Source: Ectobius pallidus
Lineage: Eukaryota > Arthropoda > Insecta > Blattodea > Ectobiidae
Assembly: GCA_964059195.1 (NCBI GenBank)
Contig: CAXKWD010000005.1
Span: forward strand, 89,107,882-89,171,881
Reading direction: 5' to 3'
Length of the DNA stretch: 64,000 bases
The notes below the pieces were generated by a model. It worked only from the letters and a program-made list of their open reading frames with translations, ran no database searches and had not been told where the DNA came from. Positions 1 to 11,413 of the stretch are shown here, one piece after another. A program made the translations under genes and the position numbers. Position 1 is the stretch's first letter; every line of letters begins with the position of its first letter.

Positions 1-105
1 ATACGCCTAATTATGTAATTATAAATTAACCCCATTAATCCGAATTTGTGTCAATCCGAACAGGCTCCGGTCCCATTTAGTTCGGACTAGCGGGGTTCTG
101 CTGTA
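1..105. mobile_element. Terminal inverted repeat of a pogo/Tigger-like DNA transposon (cut by window edge)
   Basis: On the minus strand this reads inward as TACAGCAGAACCCCGCTAG followed by TCCGAAC and GGGACCGG. This is the usual layout of pogo/Tigger ends: a CAG start at a TA target, then an AACC(C/T)CG core, then a CCGAA motif. The end sits at the TA at 104-105, so the body of the element lies to the left of the window. No coding part is visible. Confidence 0.7.
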
Positions 106-794
106 TTAAATTCCTTCATTATTGCATTCAGGCGGGTTAGGCGAGGCAGGAAAAAGCCTGACATGACCCGTGAGCCGTAGTTTGTAGATAAAAATAAAAA
201 AAAGTAACGTCAATAATATTAATGCATTAATATGTTTAGTTTTATTAATAATGCTAACCCAATGTTTAAAATTTATAGTGACATCTCGTTAGTATAGGAT
301 GTAGAAAGTTTGTAGCAATTAGCAAATCTTGGCCACTACACCTCCTTCGTCTCACGTGTTTTTGTGTTTGTCTGTTTTGTTACGTTTTTCCTCCCACCAT
401 TTACTCTCACTGTACATCATCCTTCTTCCTCGCTGTCACACGGGCTAATAAATTACACTCACACTTGAAGCAGAGAGGACCCGTCCGTCACTCATTAGGG
501 GGATCTCTCCTCCACTGAAGGAACCCCATAACTTTATTTATAGTGCATTCGCTGCAACTCTCACTGCGGCGTTGTAGTAAAAATTTAATGAATAGTGGCC
601 GTATTCTTAATAAAGGGACTACATTCAGGTGGTATGCCTATATGACTTCCCTGTTTATGTTCAATTGTAAACTAGACATGAGAAGGTATTGCTTCGCAGG
701 CGGCTGTAATAATATTGAAGGTTGACTGGTATAGGCCTATGGTTATTTAACGGTTATTAATGGTTATTAACGGTTTTTATGGTTATTTAGCCTA
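106..794. other. No gene recognised
   Basis: AT-rich sequence with a pyrimidine-rich stretch (about 340-440) and short GGTTATT-type repeats at about 740-790. One TAGGCCTA octamer lies near 731. No conserved coding frame was seen. Confidence 0.6.
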
Positions 795-988
795 CTGCAA
801 CATAGGTCTATGACCGTCGCCGGTGTGCTGGAATTTTGTTCCGCAGGAGTTCTTTTACATGCCAGTAAATTTACTGACATGAGCTTGTCACATTTATGCA
901 CACATAAATGCCATCGACCTGGGTCGGGATCGAACTCGCAACCTTGGGCGAGGAAAGCCAGTTCGATACTAACTGCGCCACCCAGGCC
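795..988 (-). mobile_element. tRNA-headed SINE, family A
   Basis: Read on the minus strand, it starts GGCCTGGGTGGCGCAGTTAG (an A-box-like tRNA head). It then has GCGAGTTCGATCCCGACCC (B box), and a body ending with a GTAAAAGAACTCC motif. The same body motif occurs in the plus-strand copy at 29568-29770, so this is a family rather than a tRNA gene. Confidence 0.7.
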
Positions 989-1344
989 TTCTATAATTGA
1001 AGGGATTAGTACTATTTTTCAGTGTCAAATAACTTTATCTGCTACATAAGTTGAGCTTGCTCGAAAGAAACTCTGGGGTTGTCATGAAAAATACCAGGAA
1101 ATTATTTAAGTCAATAATTTCAAGAAAAAAATCCATTAAAATATTTACAGAAAAATTGTAAATTAAATAAATGGTGCAAAAATATGTTGCACAAACTTTC
1201 TCGCATATACATGTTAAAGGCTACCACAGGAAAAGTAAATTATAGAGACAATTAAATTTTACTTATTACATTTTCATAAAACTAACAAGTATCTAACATG
1301 GAAAGCAATCAGGGTCGATCTTTATGTTCAATGCTTTTACCGTG

Positions 1345-1345
1345 A

Positions 1346-1387
<42 letters not shown>
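1345..1387. repeat. (AAT)n microsatellite
   Basis: About 14 uninterrupted trinucleotide units. Confidence 0.97.
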
Positions 1388-1905
1388 CAATGGCAGTAAA
1401 ACTGCATATTATTAGTACTACTACTACCACGGGAAAATTCAAATATAAGTCGCACCTTGGGATGAATCGGTCCCACCCAACCCACCCAACCCACCCTCAT
1501 GGATGCAGTTTCTTTTCTACTACGATCTAGCGAATTCTTCTGTCCTCATATTATGAAGAAACTCGTGATTAGACGTTGGAGGTGTGACGTCATACCGCTA
1601 GACGAGAGGTGACAGGCTGATAAACCTTGCGGGAGATATAATATGCCACATTTTCGAAACCTACACACAGTGTATCGTACATTATTCGAAAATGCAAGGG
1701 CGCTTCGATACGGCTACCGCCTCCGCCTCCTTAACTATGTGGTTAGTGTTATGCATTATTTAGCTATATGTAGAGGTGGATACAAGGCACTTGCGACAAT
1801 ATATAAGGACAGTTCACACAATCCGTGCAAATGTGAATATCGAATGGGCGGAGTTTAAGGGGTGACTTATTTTTGAATTTCGCCACTACTACTACTAAAA
1901 CTTAA
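1388..1905. other. No gene recognised
   Basis: Contains short CCCACCCAACCCACCC runs near 1470 and a 71-codon open frame with no resemblance to a known family. CTACTACTAC simple repeats sit beside the following SINE. Confidence 0.5.
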
Positions 1906-2215
1906 ACTAAACTCCGTGGCACTACATCCCTGGAGGGATTTGGCCTACCACCCGACCGCTGCGTCATCTACCACAGGCAGATGGCAGGATTGGGGGCATG
2001 TGGTCAGCATGCCGACACCCACGGCCGTTAATGGTGATTTCCGTGACCGGAGTCGCTACTTCTCTATCAATTAGCTCCTCAATTTGAATCACGAGGATGT
2101 GTGCACCCCTATCAGACCTCCCTACTTCAGCAAAATCCGAGGAGATACCGGGGATCGAACTCGGGCCGACGGATCTGTAATCAGCGACGCTAACCACAAG
2201 ACCACGCCGGCGGTC
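1906..2215 (-). mobile_element. tRNA-headed SINE, family B, copy 1
   Basis: On the minus strand it begins GACCGCCGGCGTGGTCTTGTGGTTAGCG (A-box region) and has CCGAGTTCGATCCCCGG (B box) about 45 bases in. A body of about 250 bp follows and ends near GGGATGTAGTGCCACGGAG. It is highly similar along its whole length to 56631-56951. CTACTACTAC sequence on both sides could be a target duplication or a pre-existing microsatellite. Confidence 0.85.
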
Positions 2216-2655
2216 CTACTACTACTACTTAGGTTATATTGCACGCTTTAACTGAATGTAGGTCATATAATGTGTTTAGTATGTTTGCGTGAACCATAAG
2301 TCTACAGTATAGCAGCGTTTCTCAACATTTTTGAACCCGAGAACCTTTAAAATGTCTAAAAAATGTTACGGACCCCCAATTTTACATATCATTTTTAAAC
2401 GAAAGCCTATATTCTTAATATATGGGGTATTACTTATATCATTATAACGAAATATGTGAAAAAAATTTACTTCCTTACTTTCCACTTGCTTTATGATATG
2501 TTGGTGGTCCGCGGACCATAGGTTGAGAAACGCTGGTCTATAGTAACAACTCATTCTCGTCATCTGTTTCTATTGTTTAGTGATGTCTTCTTGTGTGATA
2601 TTCAGTTTAAACGATTATAATATCCAGTGACATAGCGGCGATGAGTTATGGAAAA
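2216..2655. other. No gene recognised
   Basis: Contains a phrase pair around 2320-2540 (CAGCGTTTCTCAAC... and ...GTTGAGAAACGCTGG). These look like the inverted ends of a roughly 220-bp element: the left reads AGCGTTTCTCAACATTTTTG and the right is its near reverse complement. It is a probable MITE with ends at about 2313 and 2535. Confidence 0.45.
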
Positions 2656-2800
2656 TAAGCAAGTCCTACAAACCCAGCGTTTGCTTTTGCGAACGAGGAA
2701 ACCATGAAAAACCCAAGTCAATTTTGGCGGCCACGAGGTTTGATTTGAACTCAAGACCTCTTCCCTGTTAGCCCTGTTACCTCGCTGTAATTGGTGTTGG
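2656..2800 (-). mobile_element. SINE fragment related to family D
   Basis: On the minus strand a degenerate B box (GAGTTCAAATC) is followed by a GGGTTTTTCATGGTTTCCTC segment. This resembles the GGGTTTTTTCCAAGGGTTTTCCTC segment of the SINE at 10235. The copy is old and truncated. Confidence 0.45.
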
Positions 2801-3229
2801 TGTGTTCATTGAGACTGAGCTAAACTGATTGCATTTCACAACAATAAGTACATTAGGCCTATAATTTTCCTGTTACTAGGGGCAACATAATGTCATTCAT
2901 ATTTTAATTGACATGTATGTTCTGAAATTCGCATTTAAGCCATACTTATTTCGTTTTTATCTTGATATCTATTAAATGTATAAAGAAATGTGTTAAACAA
3001 AAAATGTTCATTTTAATTTTCTCTACAACTTTCCTGTGGTAGGTTTTCATGTAACGCCTACTGTAATGGATGTAAACTAGAAAAAGTGAAAATGGATACG
3101 AGTAAAGTACCCCTTGAGTCATTTTTGCAGAAATACAGATATACCCATTTTATAAGACATATAAGAGTTTCCAATTTTAGATTTTAATTAAAATCGTTAG
3201 AACCATTTTTTCAAAAATCAAAATTTTTA

Positions 3230-3512
3230 AAAAAGTTTTCATGAAAAGCCCCCTTAATATTTCAGTTGTAAAGCTAAATTTCTGGGCGGTTCGACAAAAT
3301 TTCGAAAAAGTCCTTAATTCAAAAATGAAGTAAATACAATGAACCGTTTACCCGCTGTGCTTGTCCACAGACAGACGGACAGACGTCATTCCAAAAATAC
3401 TTTTTTCGGTTTCTAGGCTTCATGAAACATACTCTCCCGGTGTTAACTCAACTTCGATTTTTTGTCACGATCACAATACTTTCTCTATACTACGTATATG
3501 CGAGAAAGTAAA
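3230..3512. repeat. Dispersed repeat of unknown class, with CAGACAGACGGACAGACGTC and a GAGAAAGTAAAA end
   Basis: The CACAGACAGACGGACAGAC phrase, the 'ttttttcggtttct' core and the final CTACGTATATGCGAGAAAGT resemble the 3' parts of dispersed repeats in other arthropods. This is from memory of the pattern only. No ORF or target duplication was found. Confidence 0.35.
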
Positions 3513-3918
3513 AACATTATATATTGGCCTATATATAAAAACTACTGGTCTCTATGGTTACAATTTTTGTCATTACAAAATCAAACTCCACTGTTTCCAA
3601 ACAAAGTAAGCAGTTTCCTTCCTCTGCTACAGTTTAACCCGAAATTTTATTTGAAAAATCTTTCCAAAATAAAGAATATCAATTATACCAGCTAGAATAT
3701 ATAATTTAAAAAAGTTATAAATAGGCCTTTCCATTACAATAGGCTTATGTTTAAGATGTGGATTCCTTTCAAAGTTTCAATGGAACTTGAATCCATCAGA
3801 CGATACTCACGTAGCCTACTTTACAGAATTTCAAAACGCTTTCAAAACTGATTGTTTTTCGCCAATTTTCAAATATAGCCTATCTCTTTACGATGCTTTA
3901 CGATCTTGATGACTAGGG

Positions 3919-4452
3919 CACGGAAGTTAGGCAAAATGCCTTTTCTATTTGGGTGGATATTTTAAAGAGTTAAAAAGAGATAAACATTTATTCGTACATT
4001 CAGGGACGGCGGGGCCAGTTTTTTGCCTTTTCTGCCTATTTTGGCTTCTGTTGCCTATTTTAAAGTCTAAAGCCTTTTTTTGGATCGTTATGACTTTTTT
4101 CTGTAATTAACTTACTTACACATTTTAAAAAGCACATAAAGTATTTCAATGTATGAAAGTAAAAAATAATTAAATAACAGATTCACATAACAAGAATAAG
4201 CTATTTATTGAGGATCTTATTTCTTATAGGCCTAAATGATGACAGGCGGCTGACTATGACACCTTGAAAAACAATCTTATTGCAGCTTTTAATCAAGAAA
4301 AGTAATAATAATATAATAAATAATAATAAATAAATTATTATTGTTATTTCTTTTTACTTTTAATAAATGCCTATTCTAATTATATCACTGCCTATTTTCG
4401 GTATTTTAAGAACCTTTTTCCTATTTTAACCAAAAGTGGCTTAACTTCTGTG
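3919..4452. mobile_element. Candidate non-autonomous DNA element
   Basis: Imperfect inverted ends: CACGGAAGTTAGGCA at 3919-3933 against CACAGAAGTTAAGCCA (minus strand) at 4437-4452. The interior is AT-rich with repeated GCCTATTTT phrases and no coding capacity. The target duplication is unresolved. Confidence 0.4.
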
Positions 4453-4964
4453 TTATACTTTTGACTGTGTCTGCCTAGTTGAACGTTACGGTTTTAAACA
4501 GATCTGATAGGAAGCGTAGCCCAGTTCACCCGCAATCGAGGTGAATTCTGCGGTAGTTGGGTATTCGTCAGTACAGAGCAGCCGTGTGTGGAAGAATCGC
4601 CTTACACACGCTGCATCATCGTTATGGCTGGTTGGCTAAATGTCGCACTTCTAATGGCGGCCAGATAATATGAGAGCCCCTCGCTGGAATGTGTGTATTT
4701 TAGGCCCTCGTCTCGAATGAAGTCGCGGGAATAGAAACTAACGCATTGTTTCCTTCTAGTCCATTGCAAAGCCCATGTTCAATCTACAGTAAGTAGATTC
4801 AAGTAAAATTGTACCCCTAACAGTGCCAGGATAGAGTTATTAGGCCTAAAATTAAGAAAATGATCACATTATTTTGATACCAATATTGTTTTAGTTTGTT
4901 CACTTGTTGTTAAACTCTTTTTTTCCCGATGCTGAAAGTTTGCAATGCAATAAGCCTATATGTA

Positions 4965-5219
4965 TGGCTCGGTTCTAAAAGGGCCAATGTCAATTTCTTG
5001 CAAAAATGAGATTTATGCATTATTGAGCTCGCCTAGTCTTTATCTTTCAAATACTAAAAGTGTCAATGTCTGTTGCTATTAATAGACACAATACAGAAAC
5101 CTTAGAGGTCAATGTGGGAAGTTCTCAGCAAAAAATGTTACATCTATAAAGGCTTCAAAGTCAGTTAGGCCTGTATCAAAAGCAAGTTTTATGACATTGG
5201 CCCTTTTAGAACCAAGCCA
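4965..5219. mobile_element. MITE with 28-bp terminal inverted repeats
   Basis: The left end TGGCTCGGTTCTAAAAGGGC (4965-4992 in full) is repeated inverted at 5192-5219 with one mismatch over 28 bp. The element is 255 bp with no ORF. Two partial inner echoes of the 'GTCAATGT' part occur near 5062 and 5108. Superfamily unknown; the target duplication is not clear. Confidence 0.8.
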
Positions 5220-5235
5220 CAGAATAGGCTAAAGG

Positions 5236-5290
5236 TCAGTGGCGCCAACTTTTGAAACATTGAGTGGGCTCAAAAAAAATTTCCTTTGTA
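5236..5290 (+). repeat. Terminal segment of an unknown element (CAGTGGCGCCAACTTTTG)
   Basis: Nearly the same terminal sequence occurs inverted at 16348-16393, and a diverged copy lies at 7063-7112. All share GGCGCCAACTT followed by a GTGGGCTC/GCCCACCCAAT stretch. The CAGTGGCG start is common at ends of cut-and-paste elements, but the family is not identified. Confidence 0.5.
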
Positions 5291-6428
5291 CTTGGGGTTT
5301 TAGGTCGCTACCAAAATAAAATAAAATAAAATAACATAAAATAAATAAAATAATACAGTACAAATCGAAATTAAATAAAACAACACATGAATAAACCATT
5401 ATGTAGCACGGCTTGTTACAAAATATGTGATTTTCCTGACTGGAATTCTTTGTGAATATATTTGTTACAATTATCATAATTTTCTTCTTCTTTCCTTCAA
5501 GCCGCCTGCTCTTCCTAACACACCGTCTTTTTCGGGGACGACCCAAGCTCCTTCTTCCCTCTGGTTTATTGTCCCTTGCTGATTTAAACACTTTTCTTAA
5601 TTCATTCTTTCTACTTGTTCATTCCGCTTTTTCTTCTTTTTAACTAATTACCAAGGTTTTGTACTCCACGCTCTTTTCTTATAGGCCTATAGCAAATCCT
5701 TGCCATGCCCATTAAATATCCTTCCTATGAGTTTTCTTAATCACAAGCATCACATAAATTCTAAATCTAACTTTTCTGCGCTCTTCTTATGAGTAGTCTA
5801 TTTAGGACGGCAATGTGACTGTGGCTTTTCTGAACGAAAGAATATCTTTAGTCTTTCGAAGAAAAGATCTTTCGGCGTTGGCTATGGAATCTGCATTGAC
5901 AAAGTAAAACTAATTTTATGAATCGAGGAACGACTTCAAAAGATAATGAATGATCTGGAACAAGAGGAGATCGCACTATGTATGTCAACAATAGCATGAT
6001 ATGTAGGCTATTAATAGTCCAATTTGCTATTAGGCTACTATATAAAAATGCATTTGTAGTTCTATGCCTAACGCTTCTCACGGTGTAATTTCAGTGTTGC
6101 ATTTGGCCTGTTTCTATTAGATTGTCTCTTAATTCGAGTGAATCTGTTTAAAATAATGACGGCATATTACTAGTAATAAACATGGCCGTCCGGAAGGGAG
6201 GGCAGGGTGGGGCCGCTGCCCCTCCCTGGAAATTGTTTACACATAAACCTATAAATTAAATGACTACAAGCGACTAAATGTGAAGTGAGGTTTAAGTCTC
6301 CAAATACTGTTGTATGTTCGCGTTGTTTGGATGAAAACGAGCTGTAACAGCTGACTAGATATGAGTATGAAGGAATAATTACTTCCCCTAAACTTGAAAC
6401 CATTTATACCCAAACATTTTATTATAAT
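5291..6428. other. No gene recognised
   Basis: Contains an (AAAATA)-type simple repeat at about 5313-5355. A GC-rich segment near 6180-6235 (GGCCGTCCGGAAGGGAGGGC...CTGCCCCTCCCTGG) looks like a transposon end. TAGGCCTA occurs near 5684. Open frames here look spurious. Confidence 0.5.
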
Positions 6429-6429
6429 G

Positions 6430-6490
6430 AAGGTAAGGTAGGCCCAGGTGGCTTGGGTCGCTTAAATCCTAAAAGGGAGAGGTTAAACTA
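6430..6490 (+). mobile_element. 3' tail of a family D SINE
   Basis: Matches the tail of the SINE at 10235-10635: GGCCC(A/G)GG(T/C)GGC(T/A)TGGGTCGC followed by AAAT...GGGAGAGGT. The head is absent. Confidence 0.55.
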
Positions 6491-6554
6491 CGAAGAAGAA
6501 AGAAAGAAAGAAGGTAAGGTAAGGGAATGTCGCATTTTATATTTTATATGAATA

Positions 6555-6706
6555 GTACTGCCTGTGCATTTAGACGTGAACACTGTAAACACGATGCGCA
6601 GTGGTATCAGTCTCACGTGATCCATACTAACAACACACCTCCCCTTCCGTCCCGCCCTATGTCTGCGGCGCATGCAAGTGTTCACGTCTAAATGAACAGG
6701 CAGTAC
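6555..6706. mobile_element. MITE with 30-bp terminal inverted repeats
   Basis: GTACTGCCTGTGCATTTAGA at 6555 (30 bp in full, to 6584) pairs with its inverted copy at 6677-6706 with one mismatch. The interior is about 92 bp. The palindrome continues as atag/ctat on the outside, so the exact target duplication (perhaps TA) cannot be fixed. Confidence 0.8.
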
Positions 6707-6810
6707 CTATGAAATTATAAGGTGTATGAAAAGTCATGTGAATGTATACATCAGATGTTTTGTTCGTAGCCATGGCCATAGTCTAGCTACAGTAAATGAA
6801 GGATGTTGAT

Positions 6811-6812
<2 letters not shown>

Positions 6813-6865
<53 letters not shown>

Positions 6866-6911
6866 TAGTAGACTAATAATAATAGTAATAACAATAGTAA
6901 TAGTAGACACC

Positions 6912-6947
<36 letters not shown>

Positions 6948-6995
6948 TAATAATGTTGATGATGATGATAATAATAATAATATTAATAATATAGT
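6813..6995. repeat. Compound (AAT)n microsatellite
   Basis: Long AAT runs interrupted by GTAG and AAC units, passing into GAT repeats near 6957-6970. The open frame across it on the minus strand is only Ile/Tyr/Leu low complexity. Confidence 0.95.
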
Positions 6996-7062
6996 GGTTG
7001 TAGTAGCATAGTGATGGTGGTGGTGGCAGTAATTCATTCATTGGCCCCCCCCTTGCAGAGGC

Positions 7063-7112
7063 GCCAACTTATATGGGCCCGTGGGGCTGAAGCCCACCCA
7101 ATATTTTGCCTT
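7063..7112 (+). repeat. Diverged copy of the GGCGCCAACTT terminal segment
   Basis: CAGAGGCGCCAACTTATATG followed by GCCCACCCAATATTTT. It resembles the segments at 5236 and 16393. Confidence 0.4.
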
Positions 7113-7295
7113 AGGCCTATTTTGTTAAATTATTTATTACCATTACTAAAATATGTTTTCTTGTTGAATCGCTGTTAAGCTAACATCAGGCTATTGTTGA
7201 CATAATAATACTATCTCCTCTTGTTCCAATTCACTCACGATTGTCTGAAGTCGTTTCTCAGTTTATTAAATTTTTACGTCTTAATCTGTTAACGC

Positions 7296-7420
7296 TTGAG
7301 AGGCGATGGACTTACCACTTGCCCCTCTGCTCTCTCTCGGAAAATAAGCGTAACAAAATTAGTATAGGTAATGAAACCTCCACTTGTAGGCCCCATGCAC
7401 CACCATAGGGGTTACAGGAA
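7296..7420 (+). repeat. Dispersed repeat shared with 31134-31240
   Basis: AGGCGATGGACTTACCAC, CTCTCTCGGAAAATAAGC and AAAATTAGTATAGGTAATGA recur in the same order and orientation in the block at 31134-31240. Non-coding; class unknown. Confidence 0.7.
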
Positions 7421-8078
7421 CGAGTCAGTCAGTCAATCTGTTAACGCAGTTTCCACATCCACCGCCATATTTTTATGCTTTTTATGCATTCATAAAAAAC
7501 TTAATCACATTGCTTTTCAAAATATATATAGGCAGTGGCGTACCAAGGGGGGTGCGAACGGGGCGGCCGCACCGGGCGTCGTAAAGAAGGGGGCGCCAAA
7601 ATTGAAAAAGTATTTTTTTAGTTTAAGAAAAAGTAATTTCTTCAGGCAAAATATTAGGTTTTATTGGTCAAATTTTGTTTATTACTTTGTTAAATACTGC
7701 AGTAATATTATTTAGAAGTGAAATAAACGTTTTGTTTTAAAATATTTATAGACAATACGAAATAGGTCGTGGCGCTGAGTACACAGGAAATGTTTACGGT
7801 GTACGGGCGAAAGAAAGACTAAGAAATTTAGAAATTTTATCAATTGAACGTGATGTGGCTGCTACTATAGACTTCAACTCTATTATAAATTAGTTTTTCA
7901 TCCATCAAGGCTAGGAAGGCACATTTTAAAAAAGTTTGTTATGATTCTGAAACTTCTTTTCTCTTTATTTTTTTTCAAACCATCTAACCTTATAAATTTA
8001 TAATACTTACAGTTTTATTTCATTCATATGTTTCTCTTTATGATGTGTTGAAGTAACATACTACTTATTAAAAATAAA

Positions 8079-8080
<2 letters not shown>
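7421..8080. other. No gene; contains a GC-rich transposon-like end at 7533-7600
   Basis: GGCAGTGGCGTACCAAGGGG leads into GCCGCACCGGGCG and GGGGGCGCCAAAATTG. This GC-rich block in AT-rich surroundings is typical of transposon termini, but no partner end was found. The rest is AT-rich with no coding evidence. Confidence 0.45.

Positions 8081-8081
<1 letters not shown>

Positions 8082-8131
<50 letters not shown>
8082..8131. repeat. (TA)n microsatellite
   Basis: Pure TA run immediately left of the 7-bp target site of the nested element at 8137. Confidence 0.95.
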
Positions 8132-8133
<2 letters not shown>

Positions 8134-8257
8134 CTTCACTCGTGACTAGAGAGAGACCCGTACTACCAGGAAAGCAAGTGCGCCTGCGCGAACTTGAGCT
8201 CGAGTGTAGCCGAGAACAGTACCGCAGTCGCAGCAGACGACACAGTTCTAAATCACA

Positions 8258-8870
8258 ATGGGGTTAATAAGTAGTACATTGGAAGTCTGCAACATTTTTA
8301 ATAACTACTTTATAAATGTTGCAATGCAACTAAATAAAGATATGGGAATGGACTTCGCAAATGATGGTTATTTGAATTCAATGATTGATAGAAATATAAA
8401 TTATATGTTCCTGACCACCACTATGTTACAAGAAGTTAGAAATATTATAAAAAGTCAAAAGCCAAATAGTTGTATTACTGAAGGGAACCCAAGTAGTAAT
8501 ATTTTTAAAAACAAATTTAACGCTTTAGGTACAGATGTTGTTAAATTAATAAATTTATTTTTTGAACAAGGAATTTTTTCCAAATAATTGTAAAATTGCC
8601 AAAATTATTCCAATATATAAAGGAGGTGATAAAAATGTAGTTGGTAACTATAGGCCTATTACCATATTACCGGCGATATCTAAAATTATTGAAAAGATGG
8701 TCAAAGGTAGATTACTAAAATTCATAAATAACCATAAAAAACTACTATGTAGTAATCAGTATGGATTTCTAAGAAGATCAAGTACACTAAACGCTAATGT
8801 TGATGCACTGGTTCCAGTCCAAGAGGCTTTAGATGCTGGTCAAATATCTGCTGGTCTATTTATTGATTTT
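8258..8870 (+). pseudogene. LINE reverse transcriptase, 5' part (split by an insertion)
   Basis: Two overlapping frames (8258-8587 and 8562 onward) are one broken reverse transcriptase frame, shifted in a T-rich run near 8572. Recognisable motifs are IIPIYKGGD, GNYRPITILP and KIIEKMV, then SNQYGF and GLFIDF. These are the fingers and start of the palm of a non-LTR reverse transcriptase of the CR1/Jockey group. The frame stops at the insertion point after TTTT at 8867-8870. It resumes exactly at 14021, where D-F is followed by R-K-A-F-D, the catalytic-Asp block. There is no endonuclease domain, so the copy is 5'-truncated. It lies inside the outer TIR element (8137-14816). Confidence 0.85.
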
Positions 8871-10234
8871 GGGTCAATCCATATCAAATCAACCAATGGG
8901 CGTTGCTGACATATTTTATTTTATTTTTACGTATATATTTGCTGTTTCTATTTCTATCTGGGAGTACAAAACAATTTTTTTCACATTTTTATCATCGACG
9001 CTTTGGCTTCTAGTGGCCATTTTGCTTAGAAGGATCTGTCATTTTTGGCGTTTTCAAAGGTTAGCGGTAAGTTAAATAACTATTTTATTTATGAATATAT
9101 CAACTTGAAGTAAAAACCCGCTTAATCTAAAAAAAACAGTCTACAACTCATGTTAGGTCTTAAGGAAATAATCTAAAACTCTATCAGAAAACCCAGTTTC
9201 AATTAGAAAAAATTAACGATTTTATAAAACTTTTTTTCATAGAAGGGATGGAAACACGTGTTTAATATTTTTCCCCCACAAGGATATAGTAGATCACTAG
9301 AAGCTAGAGCTCTTTTCTAGTCTCGTGGCGCCTGTCCTATATGCCGTCCGGGGAGCGGGGAGCGGGGAGCGGCAAACAAACCAATTCGGAGCGCTGTGAG
9401 AAGACAGTGAAAGAAAGAGACAGACGATACTTATACAATGTTGCCGTTGCAAGTGGCGGTGCGTTTAAAATCAAAATCCATGAAATAGGCCTATAGAAAT
9501 TCATAATTATGAGGTTTATTCATTAGATTAATTGTAATTAATTGGCCTACCAGTGTATATATATTCGTTCATTTAATGGCACAGTTAGGTAACCGACGTT
9601 TTGCATAGTCATTTAAGGGTTGCACATGTCCGGCATATAAGTTATCGAAGCTATAACAAGTTATACAAACTTATATACTACAATTTATGTAGTAGCATAG
9701 CATAGAAAAAATAAACATTCTGTCAACCTCTCCATTGTCATCTATTCATTTGACGGTGCATCCATCCGTACGGTAACATTTAAAGTACCGAATGTTGTGG
9801 TTATTTGTTAAGTATCCATGTTATATCTCAACACAGACATGATGTTAATATCGAGAAACGAGAATGAATTGTTGCCTAACAAATGAAGCAATGTACGTAA
9901 ACAAATTTACAATTCAACATATTACCGCTAGGAAAAGAATTATGAGACATCTCTAGCCAGAATAATTATATTTGAAATTTATAAATCACATGTTACAACC
10001 GTCAATTTACAAGAATAGGATAAAACAGTGTATTTACGTGTATTTCCACAGGTATGAGAAATCCATTCTTAAAAAATACAGTAGGCCTACATTGACAAAT
10101 TTCTCTACCTAAATCATGGGCATTACAAACATTTCGAATATTGTGATGTGGAAAAGAAGCCTTAAAAATGTGACAAATACAGAAAAGATCCCAAACTTTT
10201 CAACAATTCACAATTTTGTGTAAACAAAATTATT

Positions 10235-10635
10235 CAGATCCACCTTTGTGGCGTAGCGGGCCCGGGTTCGAATCCTGGTCGGGACAAGTTACCTATGTGG
10301 GTTTTTTCCAAGGGTTTTCCTCACTCGTGAGACAAATGTCGGGTAACTTGAAGACTTTGTGGTCCCCGGGTATCATCTGACCGTCATTATCATCTTTTTC
10401 CTATCCTCGCCTTGTTCGAAGTGCATGTGTGTGTGAATTGTGTGTCTCGTCCTATGTGTTCGTGTTGTTGGGTTGATCACTCATCCGGGGAGGCCCTCCA
10501 AGTCCTTGTCTTGTCAGAAAGGTATGAATGTGTTTGTGATCCAAACTCTAATTCTCTCCCGAAGGTTGCAGCACTATAAGGCCCGGGCGGCATGGGTCGC
10601 ATAAATGAACCTACAATGGAGAGAGGTAAAAGCAA
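10235..10635 (+). mobile_element. tRNA-headed SINE, family D, copy 1
   Basis: A perfect B box (GGGTTCGAATCC) lies in CGTAGCGGGCCCGGGTTCGA; the A-box part is shortened. The body has CTATGTGGGTTTTTTCCAAG, a TGATCACTCATCCGGGGAGG segment and a tail with GGCCCGGGCGGCATGGGTCG. A second copy sharing body and tail lies at 39595-39950, and a tail fragment at 6430-6490. It is the innermost layer of the nest. Confidence 0.8.
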
Positions 10636-10639
10636 GGAA

Positions 10640-11410
10640 AATAATCTAAATAGGCCTATATCTCACTGTTTTAAAATTTGATGCTAATTAGGGACATTGA
10701 CGTCTGTCTGAAATAGTGTTCTTATAGGTGGAAACGACCTTTCAATGTCACATGTAATGAGGATAAATTCTAAGAAAGGAATCTTTTCTGAGGATCACAG
10801 GAGGATCAATGACGCTTGCCTTAGAGTTGAGACGGTCAGTAAAACCTGTCATTGTGCGGTGATGTGGTCTTGTCAAAGGCTTATACAGTTTCTGGAATAA
10901 TTCTGTGAAAACCCATTTAAAAGGTGCTTTTAGCTGTTGTTGTGGTGCACCACAAAAGTGAAAAATTTGTGTAATTACATAGAAATCTCGGCTGTAGTTA
11001 TGCCTTTTGCATGCCTTGTACAGTAATTCCGAATGCAATTTATATTTTAAAAATATGAAATTTGCCGTTATCGTTGGTGTGGAAGCAAACTATTATATTT
11101 ATAAAAGCATATTTAGTCCGAAAAGCCAACATTTAATAACAAAGAATATTGTCGGTTAAAAACTGGTTGTTTCCAAGCTCTCTGGCTTCGTACCGCGCCC
11201 AGTTCGATGAAATGCTATGTGTGCTTAAGTGGAATAGTTATAATTATGTCTAAAGATTTACAGGCATAGACTATTAGGTACGAATATTTTGGCAGAATGG
11301 AGACTATTAAAAATCTTAGCACTACACAAAATTCGTTAAATGACGAAAACACAACAAACAATTACAGCGAATTATTAGAAGCATCTGACAAAACAAGATT
11401 TACCTTACCT
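10640..11410. other. Non-coding or unrecognised interior of the Sailor-like element
   Basis: A 96-codon minus-strand open frame (10748-11038) lies here with no recognised motif. It may be a second element-encoded frame or chance. The rest up to the transposase stop is AT-rich. Confidence 0.4.
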
Positions 11411-11413
11411 TAC

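Noticed and set aside
6787..7041. 84-codon Ile/Tyr-rich open frame
   Set aside because: Translation of an (AAT)n microsatellite.
8651..8658. TAGGCCTA inside the NYRPI motif of the split LINE
   Set aside because: Here the octamer encodes conserved Tyr-Arg-Pro-Ile (TAT-AGG-CCT-ATT); removing GGCCTA would destroy the motif. It is coincidence, not a scar.
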